Of a DNA stretch of 60,000 nucleotides, positions 11,843 to 24,147 are shown one piece after another (position 1 is the first letter of the stretch; each line of letters starts with the position of its first letter). Source of the DNA: Nymphaea colorata. Lineage: Eukaryota > Streptophyta > Magnoliopsida > Nymphaeales > Nymphaeaceae. The DNA is taken from positions 542,204 to 602,203 of the forward strand of contig NC_045139.1 in the NCBI RefSeq assembly GCF_008831285.2, read 5' to 3'. The position numbers were made by a program, and so were the translations under genes. The notes under the pieces were generated by a model. The model searched no databases. It was not told where the DNA came from and was given only the letters and a program-made list of their open reading frames with translations.

Positions 11843-12209
11843 GTTACAAATAACATCTCGGAGTTTTAAACGGCGAGGTTTTTTTCAAGTATAATACAGT
11901 GATTTTGAAAAATATGGTAAATTTTTAAAAATATTAAAAAACTAAAGAAAAATAAAAATAAATAAGTGAGAAACTAATAACGCAAACATCAAAAGATAAA
12001 CAGATTTGCAACAAATAAAAGATAGAAAATGAAAAAAAAAACTGTTTGACATTAAAAAAACTGAAAAAAGTGAAAAAAGACAAAAAACATGAAAAGCACG
12101 TTTTTTTTAACGTTTTTTTTTCAAAAAGTGCATTTTTTTAAAGTTTTAAATGGCTAGTTAATTTATCGTGTTTTTTTCAAAAGAAAAAAAAACGCGTTTT
12201 CTGTTTAAC
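11843..12209 (-). mobile_element. MITE family A, copy 2 (inverted)
   Basis: The reverse complement of this stretch matches the 4208-4593 and 48315-48661 elements along its length. Its left edge GTTACAAATAACATCTCGGAG corresponds to the conserved right end of the family (one change in GTCAC), with TA outside. The other end is decayed to GTTTAAC. Runs of A here are the complement of the T runs in the other copies. Confidence 0.65.
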
Positions 12210-13880
12210 AAATGGAAGAAAAAGCTTATACTTAAGAAATTGGAAAGCACAGAAGATTAAGATTCATATTAGCTTGTCTAAGATCCATATTAGCCTGTTT
12301 AATTTCATTGATCAGGAGAGATTTTTACTTTCGACCACATTTTGATTGTTAATATGATATGTAAGGACCGGTACTAGATAGTGAAATATCAATCGCTTGA
12401 TGAACTCCGTGAATCAAGTGAAAGGACACTCCAAGTTCGAGGGCCAAGGAGTTCCAAAACATGTTCTTGGTGGAACAAAATGTGAATGAAAGACGCCACT
12501 GAATTACATTGAATTTGGTCCACGAAATATGATGAGCAAACAGATATAGAGGCCTACGTACAGCAACATCAACAGACATTGATTTGGACCATTCATATTG
12601 GCTTGTCTAACTGCACTGATCAGAAGCAGACATGATAAGTTTATAGTGGTACAACTGGATACACAGCGATATTCCAGCATTGATTGGGCCATTCATAGTA
12701 GCCTTTCTCTCTCTCTCTCTCTCCATTTCTTCATGCTCCCTCCAATGATCTTTTTTACATGGTTTTCTGGTCTACGAATGTCGAGAGTCATAGTGCAAGG
12801 TTGAACTGAAATTAGTGAACAGCCAAAGCGCAGTAATAATGTCTGTAATTTGATTATCCACAGTAAAGTCTGATAGAATTGAGCTTGCCTCACATCTCAA
12901 ATTTGATTCAGAAACTGAGAAAATGTGTCCTGATAACCTGAAAAGATTGGCACAAGAATGTGACAATTAGCAACAAAGGTATGCAGTCAGAAAGATTTCT
13001 GTTATCTAAGTAGTACCTGTTTTCATTGGTAACATTAGAAATTGCTTCAACTGTGATGTTCTCGCCGGGCTCTCGCTTTCTCAGGAACATAAAATTCATA
13101 TCTAAATTAATGAAACGAAAGATTACATGAATGTTTCCCGTTTTATATCAATTTTTTGTTTTCAAAGCATGTTCTAAAGCTTTTTAGCATACCACTGGCA
13201 TGAAAACATCCAAAAATTTGAATCTATATCATAAAATTTCCCTGTTTTATTTTTACCCAGATTACAGTATTCAAAGTACAAAACTTGCAGGAGTACCCAC
13301 TAGAATTTGGTTTGGATTGGTTAGGCCTGAGAAAGGAAACTGAATTCCCATTAGTAGTTGAATACACATTGAATCAGAAGGTTACATTTAGGCTTGTTAG
13401 ATATCAAAATTATGATGAACTTTTAAATCATATTATTCTAAAGTAACTCACCATGCACAAAGCAAATTCATTTCAACCAGAATTTAAATTATCCAGGTGT
13501 CGTACACAAGAGTTGCTGATGGACCGGAGTTAATAAAAGGATTCTGGTACTTTTAGAACTGTGGATTTGATTTTGATCTGATCTCAAATGTGACTGCTTG
13601 CAATTCTAGGCAAATGCATCCGATTACCAATTTGATTTCGAACTCATTGGTTCGATCTGATACACAGATCTGCAATCAGTTACTAATTAGCTTTGAAAAC
13701 AGTATGCAGTTTCATAACCAAATCAGAATTTTCAAGTTCCCTATTCAACTTGGATGTTCCCTATTCAACTTGGATCCAATAAAGGACCAAACCAATTATA
13801 TATAAAAGTTGAATCTCATGCTAGCCTAACCAGAAATGGATATAGAAAATAAGAATTTAGAATTTCAATAAAAATCTGGA
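12210..13880. other. Intergenic upstream of NOC4
   Basis: A short (CT)n tract lies at 12706-12722 and a 19-bp direct duplication (TTCCCTATTCAACTTGGAT) at about 13737-13776. Several 60-76-codon open frames overlap on both strands without family resemblance, so none is called. Confidence 0.5.
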
Positions 13881-14061
13881 TTGGTTAATTCATGGATGAA
13901 GTTAATCCAAGTTTTGGTAAATGGCAAGTCTGATAACCTAAGTCGATCCAAACCAGATCTGTTTACTATCACAACTTGGATTTGGACAAAAATCCGATCC
14001 GATTTCTCCCTTCCCCTTCTCTCACCGCTGCTTTTTCAAAAAAATAATGAGGCTGTCACTT

Positions 14062-14098
14062 CCGCCCCCGCCCCCGCCCCCGCCCCCGCCCCCGCCGC
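14062..14098 (+). repeat. (CCCCCG)n repeat just upstream of NOC4
   Basis: About six units of GCCCCC lie some 105-140 bp before the NOC4 start codon, probably in the promoter or 5' UTR. The minus strand then carries five or more runs of five G separated by one C, a strong G-quadruplex-forming pattern. It ends in GCCGC. Confidence 0.85.
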
Positions 14099-14202
14099 AC
14101 TGGCTTTTCTCCCGCGCTCTTCTCCGTTCGGCACAGGAGAGCTGCTCCCTCCGGCACCGATTCGAACTCTCACACTAACTTTGGATCCCCTTCCTGCGAA
14201 AG

Positions 14203-14607
14203 ATGCCAAGCTTTCCGACAATTAGCCGGCCGGAGTATACCGCCAAGGATTTGAAGAAGCTAGGGCACCAGCTGCTCACCTCGAGGGCGCACCTCAACAA
14301 CGCCCCCATCCTCCTCTCCGTCCTCTCGCCGTCACCCTCCCCGCCTCCTCTGGACGTCGCCCTAGAGTCCATTCTCTCCCTCCAATCCTTCTTCATTCCC
14401 CTCGTCCCCACCCTCCCTTCGTCCTCGTCCTCCCTCAGGGACGCCTCGTCGACATTGCGGTCGCCGGCCGGCGGCGGTGGCGTCGGCGAGGCGGAGCTCG
14501 CGGAGTCCATCTACAGGCACTGGCTCAAGGCGAGGTTCGATGAGTTCTTCGACTTGCTGTCCGGACTCGCCGTGTCACCGGAGACGGACGAAAACCTAAA
14601 GGTTAGG

Positions 14608-14660
<53 letters not shown>

Positions 14661-17600
14661 GGATTGTTCCTTGATTGCTTCGTTCCTATGCTTATGCCTC
14701 GCTCTTTTTAGGGTCGGACATTTGAATTCTGAATGATTAAGCTCAAAGACTGAATGAAATCTATTTGGTAGCGAAGTCTATCTGAAATTACACTTGTCGT
14801 TCAGTAACATTCGTGTAGCTTAGTGATTTCCGGCACATATATATAAGCAAATTCAGACCATGCAACCTAATCATTTTCAAATTAGTATAAGTTTACTTAA
14901 TATGAACTTTGGCATATCTAACCTGCAGTTATGTGGTAGACAATACTTTAAAGGACATTTTTCATCCTTAATCTATGTCTTTGTCGATTTATATATCCAT
15001 GCTTATATGCATTCATGTACAAGGATGCATACGCATGTGTTTCGTTTTTGAAGCTTGACCACTTTACCTAGTTAATACGTAGAGTTTAGGTAACTTGGTG
15101 CGTGATTCACATTCTAATAGAGATGGGTGTTATTGGAAACTAATGGTGGTTCTAATTATTGAGAAAGAATGTTGATAAGAATCTCCTCGTTTAAGACTAT
15201 CCGTATATTCTTTACTATGCTTACGCATGCTAACATCTCTTTATTCCTACTTTTTTTCTTTCTCAAGGATATCGCTTTGGATGCTATCATGGAATTCATT
15301 AGACAGGGCAAAAGTGGCGCATTCCAATCGGATCTTTTGTTTAGGTTTCTTCACAAGATTGTAAGTTTGCTTATGCAATTGGCATGCTATTGTTGTGTCT
15401 TCTATGGTGCATTCGGGGCACAAGATTGCGACCTCAATAAAAAAATTACAAGGAGTGTCTTTTTGAGTGACGTTAAATGTTATAGTTGTTTAGGTTTGTT
15501 TATGTGCCTCATATACATGGGTATGACATTGCCAAATTCAAACAAGTGCTAGTTAAATCTGTTGGTGTGATTGATCATTTCTGGGATTTTTGGCAAATTG
15601 GCAGTTACTTCCTTATTGTCTATATGAATTCTTTTTGGGCTGTGGGAGAAGTCTAGATTTTAAAATTATTTGTTGGTTAAATTTGAAGGAACACTTCTCT
15701 TTAATTTTCTTCAAGTGAGTAGGTAACTTCTTCTAGGCACTTGTAATTTCCCAGGGTTTCATGGTTAGTGAAATGACATGCTCATAAATGTGTTTCTCCT
15801 TGTCACAACTCTCTAGTATTACTCGAGAAGGTGGTGTCAAGATCATGCCTAATAAAACACTTACCTATGTATTTTTCTTGTGGAACATGCACCACTTCCG
15901 GTTTTTCATGTCTTCAGTTTTCGTTTTCCTTTTTGAATCTCTTTCGGTTATCATATCTTCAGAGTGAATAAATGTAGATGAGGAAGCATTTAAGTAAACC
16001 ACCTAGTGTCATTTATCTGTAGAGGTCCTGCAGACATGAGACATAGGCCTGCATGCATTTGGAATAACTAAAAGGGGGAGAGAACAAAACCCAGGCATGC
16101 ACAAAATACTGATAAAAAATTGATCGCATCATATGGTGGACAAGAGAGTATAGCAGGATTGTGTTAATCTTTTCTCCTCTTGCCTATTCATTTGCATGGG
16201 CCATGTGCTGATTTAGTATTTTCTTGTGTTTATCTTTGTCTTGAAGAGTGGCTGCTTCCTTATTTTCTGATTGATAAGTAGCATCTCCCAAATAACTTTT
16301 TTTTATTGGCTTCTGTTTTGATTTGTAGGTTTATTCTGAGTACTCTGTGGCTACCTTACTCAGCTTATTCAAATCAAAATATTTCAATTTTGTAGATGTT
16401 TGGTATGTCCCTTTCGCTTTTCAGGTTATTTTAAGAGCTTGATCATATTATTTTAGAGCTTTTTAGTTACTTGGTTGATAATGCTGCATGCTTATTCTTG
16501 AAGAAAAGATATTTGTCGAAGTGGTTAAACATGCAATATGCATTGATCTCAATGTGAATGAAGCTTATACAAACTGCTTTGTTATTCAATCTTGCAGTTA
16601 TTTCTTATACATTGGCACTGCTAAGCTGTCTAGGGGTTTTAATCCAGCGAAGGTTAGTGGTAAGTTCTCTTTTTTCTATGTTTCTTCGTTAAAATACAAA
16701 TATTTTAAGTTGGTATTATCTGTGCAATTGGTTTGAATATTGCAATACAAATACAAATAGTTTAAGTTATACTTGAGTTATGATGTGGGCCTACTATCGT
16801 AAAACATGTGCCACAACCTGTATAGTTTCATAGCTTCAAATATCGTGATATTTTGGAAAATATCGTGATATTAACGAAAAAAATTAAGGAAAATGATAAA
16901 AACGGGAAAATATCCCGATATATTGAAAAAATTGTTAAAAATAAATTATCACAGTTTTTTCATTTATTGTTTGTTTCACTTTTTGTTTTTATTTTTTTTG
17001 AACTTTTGTTTCATTGTTTTATTTCCTATTGTTTTAGGTATGTAACATAACCTCCTAAATTCAATGCAATATTTATTAGTTTTTTGTATCTTGTATTTTT
17101 ACCTAACATTTTGATTTTGTATTTTTTTAAAAAACTTCGACATTTGCCCAAGATTTTCCCTAAAAAAACAACTTTGCCGATAAATACTTGAGAAAAACCT
17201 TGCCGATAAATACTTGAGAAAAACCTTGCCGATAAAAATCCAAGAACAATATTTGTGACTATGGTTTTATCAATGAGGAACCGAATCTAAATATATATAG
17301 TAGCATACCAAAATTAAATTTTCATCAAGATGTGTAGTAAATGCTCTTTTTTGCATTAATTTGTATCAAGTCACAAGTACTTTAAGTTATTGTTTGCTAT
17401 GCTATTGCTTTGAATGCTTTACTCATCAATACACAACATTTATTATAGCTGTTTGAGTTGTTTAACTTGAGCTAATGGATTGGTCCATTGTTATAAAATG
17501 TGTACCATAACCTGTATGCATCTGGAAAAAGTTACGATGTAAACTGACATGATATATAAAATATCATAAAAGTAACACATTATAAATGTGTGTTTGTTAG

Positions 17601-20600
17601 TGTTCTTTTTTGTTATCCAATTATTTTAATGCTTTGCTTGTCAATACATGGCACTTACTGTGGCAGTGCATGAGATTTTCAACATGAGTAAATGAATTGA
17701 TTCTATATTTCAATGTTATAAAATACTAACGCTGCCTGTGTTGATCAGGACCAGATTAGTGATGCAACATATCATAAAAGCTTGAAATTTTTATTTGCTC
17801 ATGCCGCTGTCAATGAATTTGAATGTGATTCATGCTATTGCCTGAATTTGCAGGTGGCAAATTGGACCATGTCATGTACAATATACATGATATTCTTTCA
17901 TTAATTCCTTCACATATGCCTCCTAAAGCTATTCTCAAGGAAGAAGATAAGCAATTTGAGCTTGACATCTGGAGCCCATTAGGCAAGTAACCTGTGTGTG
18001 ATTATTCTGTTGGAGGTGGCACAGTTGTTTGATGATCTTACTGTTGCCTCAACCATTAAAATGGATGCTGTATAAACTCTGCCTCTGCTTTTTCAGAATT
18101 GTGTTTATTCTGTTGATTTAAGAAATCTAAGTACAAGGGGACCGTTGTCAAATGTGAATGACTTGCATCAGATAAGATACTCAAATCTGTAGAACATTTA
18201 GTCCAAGCTACAAGCTATACCGCTATCTTGTGAATCTTGCCAAATTTGATATATGTAAGCCATCTTGGTTACCTTGAGTCTATTAATATATATTGATTAA
18301 AAGTTCAAGTTTTTAGTTAATTAGACTATTAGAGCAAAATATCTTTTTGTTCTGATCTGATGCAGAGTCCTTAGCTTCTACTGATTGGTATCTTACAGGT
18401 TATCATGGTTCCTTCATCTATGATATATTGATTTATTCACTATTCTTTCATGCTCAGATTTCAGCCTATCTGAAGTGAAATATAATGTTTTACTACGGTC
18501 TGGTTGTTATATGAGGCTGGGAATCCGGGATCAAATTTGGACCTAGGGTTTATGATTTATCCCTCTTAAAAGGAACTCTTACCTTTTGTTTTAGAATAAT
18601 TGAAGATTAAGAAAAAAAAACCCTGTTTTCCCATTGCAATTGAATTCCTTCCTATTTTTGTGCATTTCCTCTCATTTTCATTCTTCTCTAGTGCTTTTCC
18701 CATATTAGAGCCAATACGCTAATCACTGCATCAGTAAAAATTTTTATTTATTTTTAATTGGTATACTCGTGTGCTTCATCAATTCAGGAATATCATCAAA
18801 AGAAACTGACTCTGAGCAATCAGAAAAGGTTTTGGCTGTGAAGGATGGTTTCAGAGAATCCAAAAAAGTCACCGATGAAGTGAGTGAGTAAATATATCTT
18901 TTTATATCCTAAAGAACAAACACATGTTATCCACTTCATGCATTGGGTCTTTCTTAAGGTTTTCTTGTTTATTTTTCTTGCGCTTGACCTCCTGTTTTAA
19001 TATCAGAAGGCATCTTTTCTGTAGAACATTGTCTCTCCTTTAGAAGAAGTTTAGTTTTTTCTCGTCCTTTTATCTTCTATGCTTTTTTAATCAAGGTATC
19101 AAGTTCTGTACTAGATGCTCGATCTTGATTGTAACCATTTTTCTGATATCCGTTTTAGGCTTCAGTGACTTCTATTCTTAAGAAAATGAAGAACAGATTC
19201 AGTAAGGCGTGGATGTCTTTCTTAAGGCTGCCACTCCCTCTTGACCTATACAAGAAGGTACCTTTCTATAACAGAATCTGAAGTATCTCATTTGCTCTCA
19301 AAGTAGCATGTGCACAGTGTAAGCTAGCCTTTTCACAATAGCCATTGAGGTTGTAGTTTCTTTGGCATTTGATTGCATATGGATTTTTCTAAGTTCAGCA
19401 GCTTTTCTTTCATTGCAACAAATGATGTAAATGGCATATCTTCAACAGTACTGGGAAGACCAGGAAGCGCAGGCATAGATAGGAGGAAATCATAATGTAT
19501 ATGACTTGTCAAAAACTCAAAAAAGAAATTATAGAACACAGTACGTAGTAAAAAGTAATTTTTTTAGCAATATGATCATATATGTTCACTGGTTAACCTG
19601 GTCGTGGATTCTAGACACTTTAGAAGAGCTTTCAGAATGTAAGGGAGAATTGTTAAGTGTTTCCATACCACGTTTGCAAAACAAAGAGCGTGTTTTGTTT
19701 CATTGACACATCAAAATGATGAAAGGATTGCCTTGACACATATCTAATCCACTGATGTTGCTGTCAGCTGGATAGTAATATGCAGGTCCTAATAGAGTTC
19801 TGGCTTACGTTTGATATCATCCTAAATAATTCTAGTAATTGGTATGCTGTCAATGGCATGAAGAACTTCATCTGTTTCTGATTTAAAAAAATCCTATGTT
19901 TTTTCATGCCAGGTTGCGATTGGTCATGTCTGTTGAGCATGTAGCTGCTAGTTTTTGTCGGCGTTTGGACCTGGAATTATTGCTTTTCTGTCTCAATATT
20001 GGGATGTGACATATAGGTCCAATTTAAAATACACTATGTCCATCAGTGTCACATGATCAAATTATGCTGCATTTGCACATCCCCATAATGCAGGACTCAG
20101 GACTATCAATAATCCAGTGTTTAAATTTAGTTGAAAGTGATTATTAGCCTTAATTGTGAGACTTATGCAGCAAACCATCTTAGCCTCCTACTACAAGGTT
20201 CACATGGATATTCTTACTGTAGCCCCAACCACTGGCACTGTCTGGCTTGCTGCTAAAATTGCTCACGTCACTATTGTTCTGAAGAGGTGGCAGCTTGGAC
20301 TGTCTTTACGTTTTACTGTTTTAACTTTTAAATGTTTGGTTTCTCTTAGTCAATATGCAATCTTCTGTTTGTCAGATCTACAGCAACCAATCTTCGAGTA
20401 ACATTTTATGACGATCATTCTTTCTTTCAATTAAAAATGTGAATAACCCATATTGGGTTGCTTCTTGTTTAGCTTTACAATTTTACATGTTTTTGTATTT
20501 CTTCTCTGTCCCAATATCCGCAGAATAACATATGTATGTCCAATTTACTGTCTTTGCCGTGCTGTCCTTGACATTTTCCTTTTTAATTAATGTCAGGTTC

Positions 20601-22795
20601 TTACTGATCTACATGAAGCTGTCATACCTAACCTTGCAAATCCTCTGCTTCTATGGTACACACTTTCATAGTTATTTTTGGTGTATCTTGGTGTGACAAA
20701 CTATTTCAATTTCAATTTCAATTTGTAACTAACTTGATAATTATCTGATGAGTTCACAGTGATTTCTTGACAAGATCATATGATGCTGGGGGTGTTGTCA
20801 GTGTGATGGCACTCAGTAGCCTTTTTGTTCTCATGACACAGCATGGCCTCGAGTACCCTAGATTCTATGAAAAACTATATGCACTACTGGTTCCATCTCT
20901 TTTTTTGGTGAAATATCGAGCCAAATTTTTTGAGGTAACTAACGATAATAGCTGTCAAATCTAGCATTTTCCAGCTAATATATGTTTCTGTTTGGTGAGT
21001 TTGCATAGGCATTTGGTTACAGTTCCATTTCTTCTGCAGTTCCTGGATACCTGTTTGAAAACCCCACTTTTCCCAGCATATTTAGCTGCTGCATTTGCCA
21101 AGAAATTAAGCAGGTTGGCTCTGTCCGCACCTCCTTCAGGATCATTGGTTATTATTGCAATCATTCACAATTTGCTTAGGAGGCATCCGTCAATCAACTT
21201 TTTAGTTCACCAGGTAGGTTCATCTGGTTTTTATCTTGGGTTTCTTTTGGCAGTGCATATATGAGATAATAGCTTAAGGGGGCTCCTAGTTTGCATTTCT
21301 TTTGTCTAATTCTGCCAAGCGATGCATGCATCTTAGATACAAATTACAAGTGTAAATGCATGTGCTTTTATGTTTGGGCTGTTTGGATGGTTCCTTTTTC
21401 TAAAACAGTTGCAGAAGCCTCTGCCTCTCCAACTGTGGGCGTTAATGATTTTTATGTTGCTTTTGCAGCATTTTGATGATGAAGTTGATGGTAACACTTC
21501 GACTGAACCAAAGGAGTTCAATGAAAAAGGTGAATCAGATGCTTGTGTACTTAAGGTGGGCAAGAAACCAGGCATGGATCCATTTGTTAACGAAGAAAGT
21601 GATCCAGCAAAGACCAATGCCATGAGTAAGATTGCTATACAAGAAAATATCATTTTTGCCGATTGTTTATCTTTTCCATCATCATCAGAATTAAATGTCA
21701 TTATTTTTCTTATAGAGTCAGTCATCCAATATGCTTAAAATACAAGTGCAGTTTCTTGCCAATTGTCAGATTTCTTAGTTTGCCTTATCAATGACAGCTA
21801 AATCTCGAAGTACCATTCTTTATTGTTTGTCTCTGTTTTTGTGTGCTTGTGATAATCTTTTTTGTTTCTGACGGAAGGGTCCTCTACTTTTGCTTCCAAA
21901 TTCATGGAAAACAAATTTGAGAAATCACAAGCTGCCTCTGTTTGGTGGCTCTCTATATGTTTTCTGTATTACGTGTCCTATATGCATTTTTTTTATCTCC
22001 AACATGTTAATAGTTACTTGCAGTAGTTAGCCTCAGGTAGTATCTAACACAATTTGCAGTGTAAGTATGCTGTAAGATTGAAGTCAATTTTTTACCCAAA
22101 AGGAAAAAAATCCCTAGTGCTTTTTCTAGAATCTGTCTTCTAGAAAAAAGTTTCCGTATTGAAAAACAAAATGTGCTTCTTATGAATCTCTTTTCTACTG
22201 CTGTGCTGCTTTCTGCTTTCATTGTGTTCATGTCTAAGAGCCCATGAACTTGCGATCTTTCACAGAAAGTTCCTTGTGGGAGGTTGACAATCTGCGCCAT
22301 CACTACTGTCCTGCAGTTTCTAGGTGATTTGTCTAAATATTCTTTGGACTAGATCTGATTTCTGCAATTTATCATTTAATTATTTCCTCTGATATGCTGA
22401 TATGACCAGGTTTGTGTTATCACTTGAGAATGACTTAACTGTTCGAGCCAAAACATCTGAGATTGAAGTTAAAGATTTCAGTTCGGGTTCATATGGGACA
22501 ATCTTTAAAGAAGAGGTTACTTCTAGTCATCTTGTCATCTTCTTACTATGGTTTAACTAAAGTTTGAAACTCAACTAAAATTGGTAAATTTCAGGTTGGA
22601 CGCCGGATCAAACAGGTGCCTCTAGCATTCTACAAGACAACACCGACGTCTCTCTTTTCTGAGGCCGATTTTGCAGGGTGGACATTTGTGATCGGCCAGG
22701 ATGGTGAAAAAAACCAAGCTGATCCAAAGCGTATAACTGACAGTTCTAATATTAGCGTTGATGATACATTGTCAAAAAGGCAAAGATGTGAGTGA
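14203..22795 (+). CDS. NOC4: Nucleolar complex protein 4 homolog (CBF/Mak21 family)
   Basis: Predicted ribosome-biogenesis factor: in yeast Noc4 pairs with Nop14 in the nucleolus for 40S maturation. Exons fitted by splice sites and frame: 14203-14601, 15268-15360, 16329-16402, 16598-16659, 17854-17982, 18788-18879, 19159-19257, 20597-20655, 20760-20934, 21040-21213, 21469-21625, 22266-22323, 22410-22515, 22595-22795; 1878 nt, 625 aa, all phases consistent. The CBF domain covers about residues 340-525, with MALSSLFVLMTQHGLEYPRFY, PAYLAAAFAKKLSRLAL and IHNLLRRHPSINFLVH, followed by HHYCPAVSRF. The tail is basic/acidic (KRQRCE). Exon 1 is GC-rich and Ser/Pro-rich, the rest AT-rich. Intron 5 has a GC donor. 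GTGAGT at 22788 before the stop could be an unused donor, so the last few residues are less sure. The start is the first ATG with a long frame; family length is usually about 520-600 aa. Confidence 0.92.
14611..14658 (+). repeat. (CT)n microsatellite at the 5' end of NOC4 intron 1
   Basis: An uninterrupted CT run of about 47 bp starts some nine bases after the exon 1 donor (AAG|GTTAGG at 14602). Confidence 0.95.
16850..17259 (+). mobile_element. Partial family A MITE in NOC4 intron 4
   Basis: The right end matches the family end (GAGAAAAACCTTGCCG..., ATTTGTGAC at 17251-17259, then TA). Within it a 29-bp unit ending CTTGCCGATAAA is repeated about 2.5 times (17171-17237). The left end is not clear and the start given is approximate. 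The T-rich middle resembles the other copies. Confidence 0.5.
17390..17760 (+). repeat. Diverged tandem duplication in NOC4 intron 4
   Basis: About 150 bp at 17395-17515 (GAATGCTTTACTCATCAATACA ... TTATAAAATG) recurs at about 17615-17735 (TAATGCTTTGCTTGTCAATACA ... TTATAAAATA) with many substitutions. It is intronic and neither copy contains an exon. Confidence 0.55.
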
Positions 22796-24086
22796 TTCTT
22801 CGTCCTTCTTTTTCTTGGTAGCTCCTTCTTTACTGCTGACGATATTTTAGGTGCTAGCAATTAAATCATCTTGTATGTATTGAACGGTGTGATGCAAAAT
22901 CAATGTTTTACTGCGTCATAAAGTCATGCTGAGCTGGCATGAATTTTCCGCCATCCTCGCTGTACACCTTCGTCATAGAATACGTCTTTATCTTGGTTCT
23001 GATATTTGATGGTAAAATTTGTTTTAACTTTCTGAGCTGTATACTCATTTTTATCAAATGAGCTGATCTTTTTGGCCACTTTTGTGTACCGAGTCTCTTG
23101 GTCTACCAGTGGAAAGTTCAGACGATGTCGCATGGTGTTTGCATTTGATAGTATGAAAGACTATCATAAACATGTTTTTCTTGAAATACTATCGTAAGCA
23201 TGCATTTTATAGTCAGCGTACTGTTTTCATTTAATAATATGAATATGAAGACCATCATAATCATTCATTTCCTAACCAATGTACTGTTATCAGTACAGTG
23301 GCAAGACAAAAGAAGGGGAATATTTCTAGAGGTGAATCGTTGGGTAACCTAATTCAATGACAGGTTTGTTCAAAGTACAAAGGAAAAGAATTGCAAGAAA
23401 TTGGCAAGCTAATAATCGGGTGGTCTTTCTGTCATCTTATCATATATGACGTGGTTCAAATCGCGTAAGCATTGTTCCTTACACAAGTTGAAGCCATTAA
23501 CGTGCAGGCCGAAGTAGCAGGGATGCATCCAGAGGCCTGTACCACTGGTCTCAAGGCTCAGATATGGGTTTCGTTCGAACTCGTTCCGGCAGTTATGTAA
23601 TTGCACGAAAATGTGGTTACGGACATTACAACGTTGCTTTGAGATGGACAAAGATGATTAGGATCCAACAGATCACTACATAGGCAATTAATAAGTAATT
23701 AACAAGAGGCTGAGGTGAGATGAAAATAAAAAATTGGGGAGTCTAGTAGACGTGTGGACAAAATTTATTGTGTGAGATGGCACTATTCGAGCTAAGAATT
23801 TGTTAGTGGTGATTTCAACCTGTGTTCTCCGCATAAACATTTGCATTACATCTGATTTGCTAAGTTGCGTGGTAAGGTTAGGTTGATGTAGAACCTAACT
23901 GCAACGTGCTGAGTTATGCGTCATTTTTATCTCTACAGAAAAGAGCAAAGTTAATGTGTTTCGAGAGTCCGGAAATGTTAGATATATAGATGGCAATCTC
24001 CTATTTGTAGCAAATCTCATCCATGACGTCATAAGGACAAGGCATGTAGGGTTTGCTGTTTCACTTTCCTAACCCAGACCTGGACA
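22796..24086. other. Downstream of NOC4; nothing recognised
   Basis: This includes the NOC4 3' UTR. An 80-codon minus-strand frame at 23409-23651 has no family resemblance, and the stretch around 23500-23660 has slightly more balanced base composition than its surroundings but no motif I recognise. Confidence 0.5.
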
Positions 24087-24087
24087 T

Positions 24088-24142
<55 letters not shown>
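24088..24142. repeat. (TA)n(GA)n compound microsatellite
   Basis: About 22 bp of TA followed by about 34 bp of GA, the reverse complement of the (CT)n(TA)n type seen at other places in the window. Confidence 0.95.

Positions 24143-24147
<5 letters not shown>

Noticed and set aside
23409-23651. 80-codon minus-strand frame and the GGTTCAAATC-like sequence near 23455 as a gene or tRNA
   Set aside because: No cloverleaf can be drawn around the motif, and the frame has no known domain.
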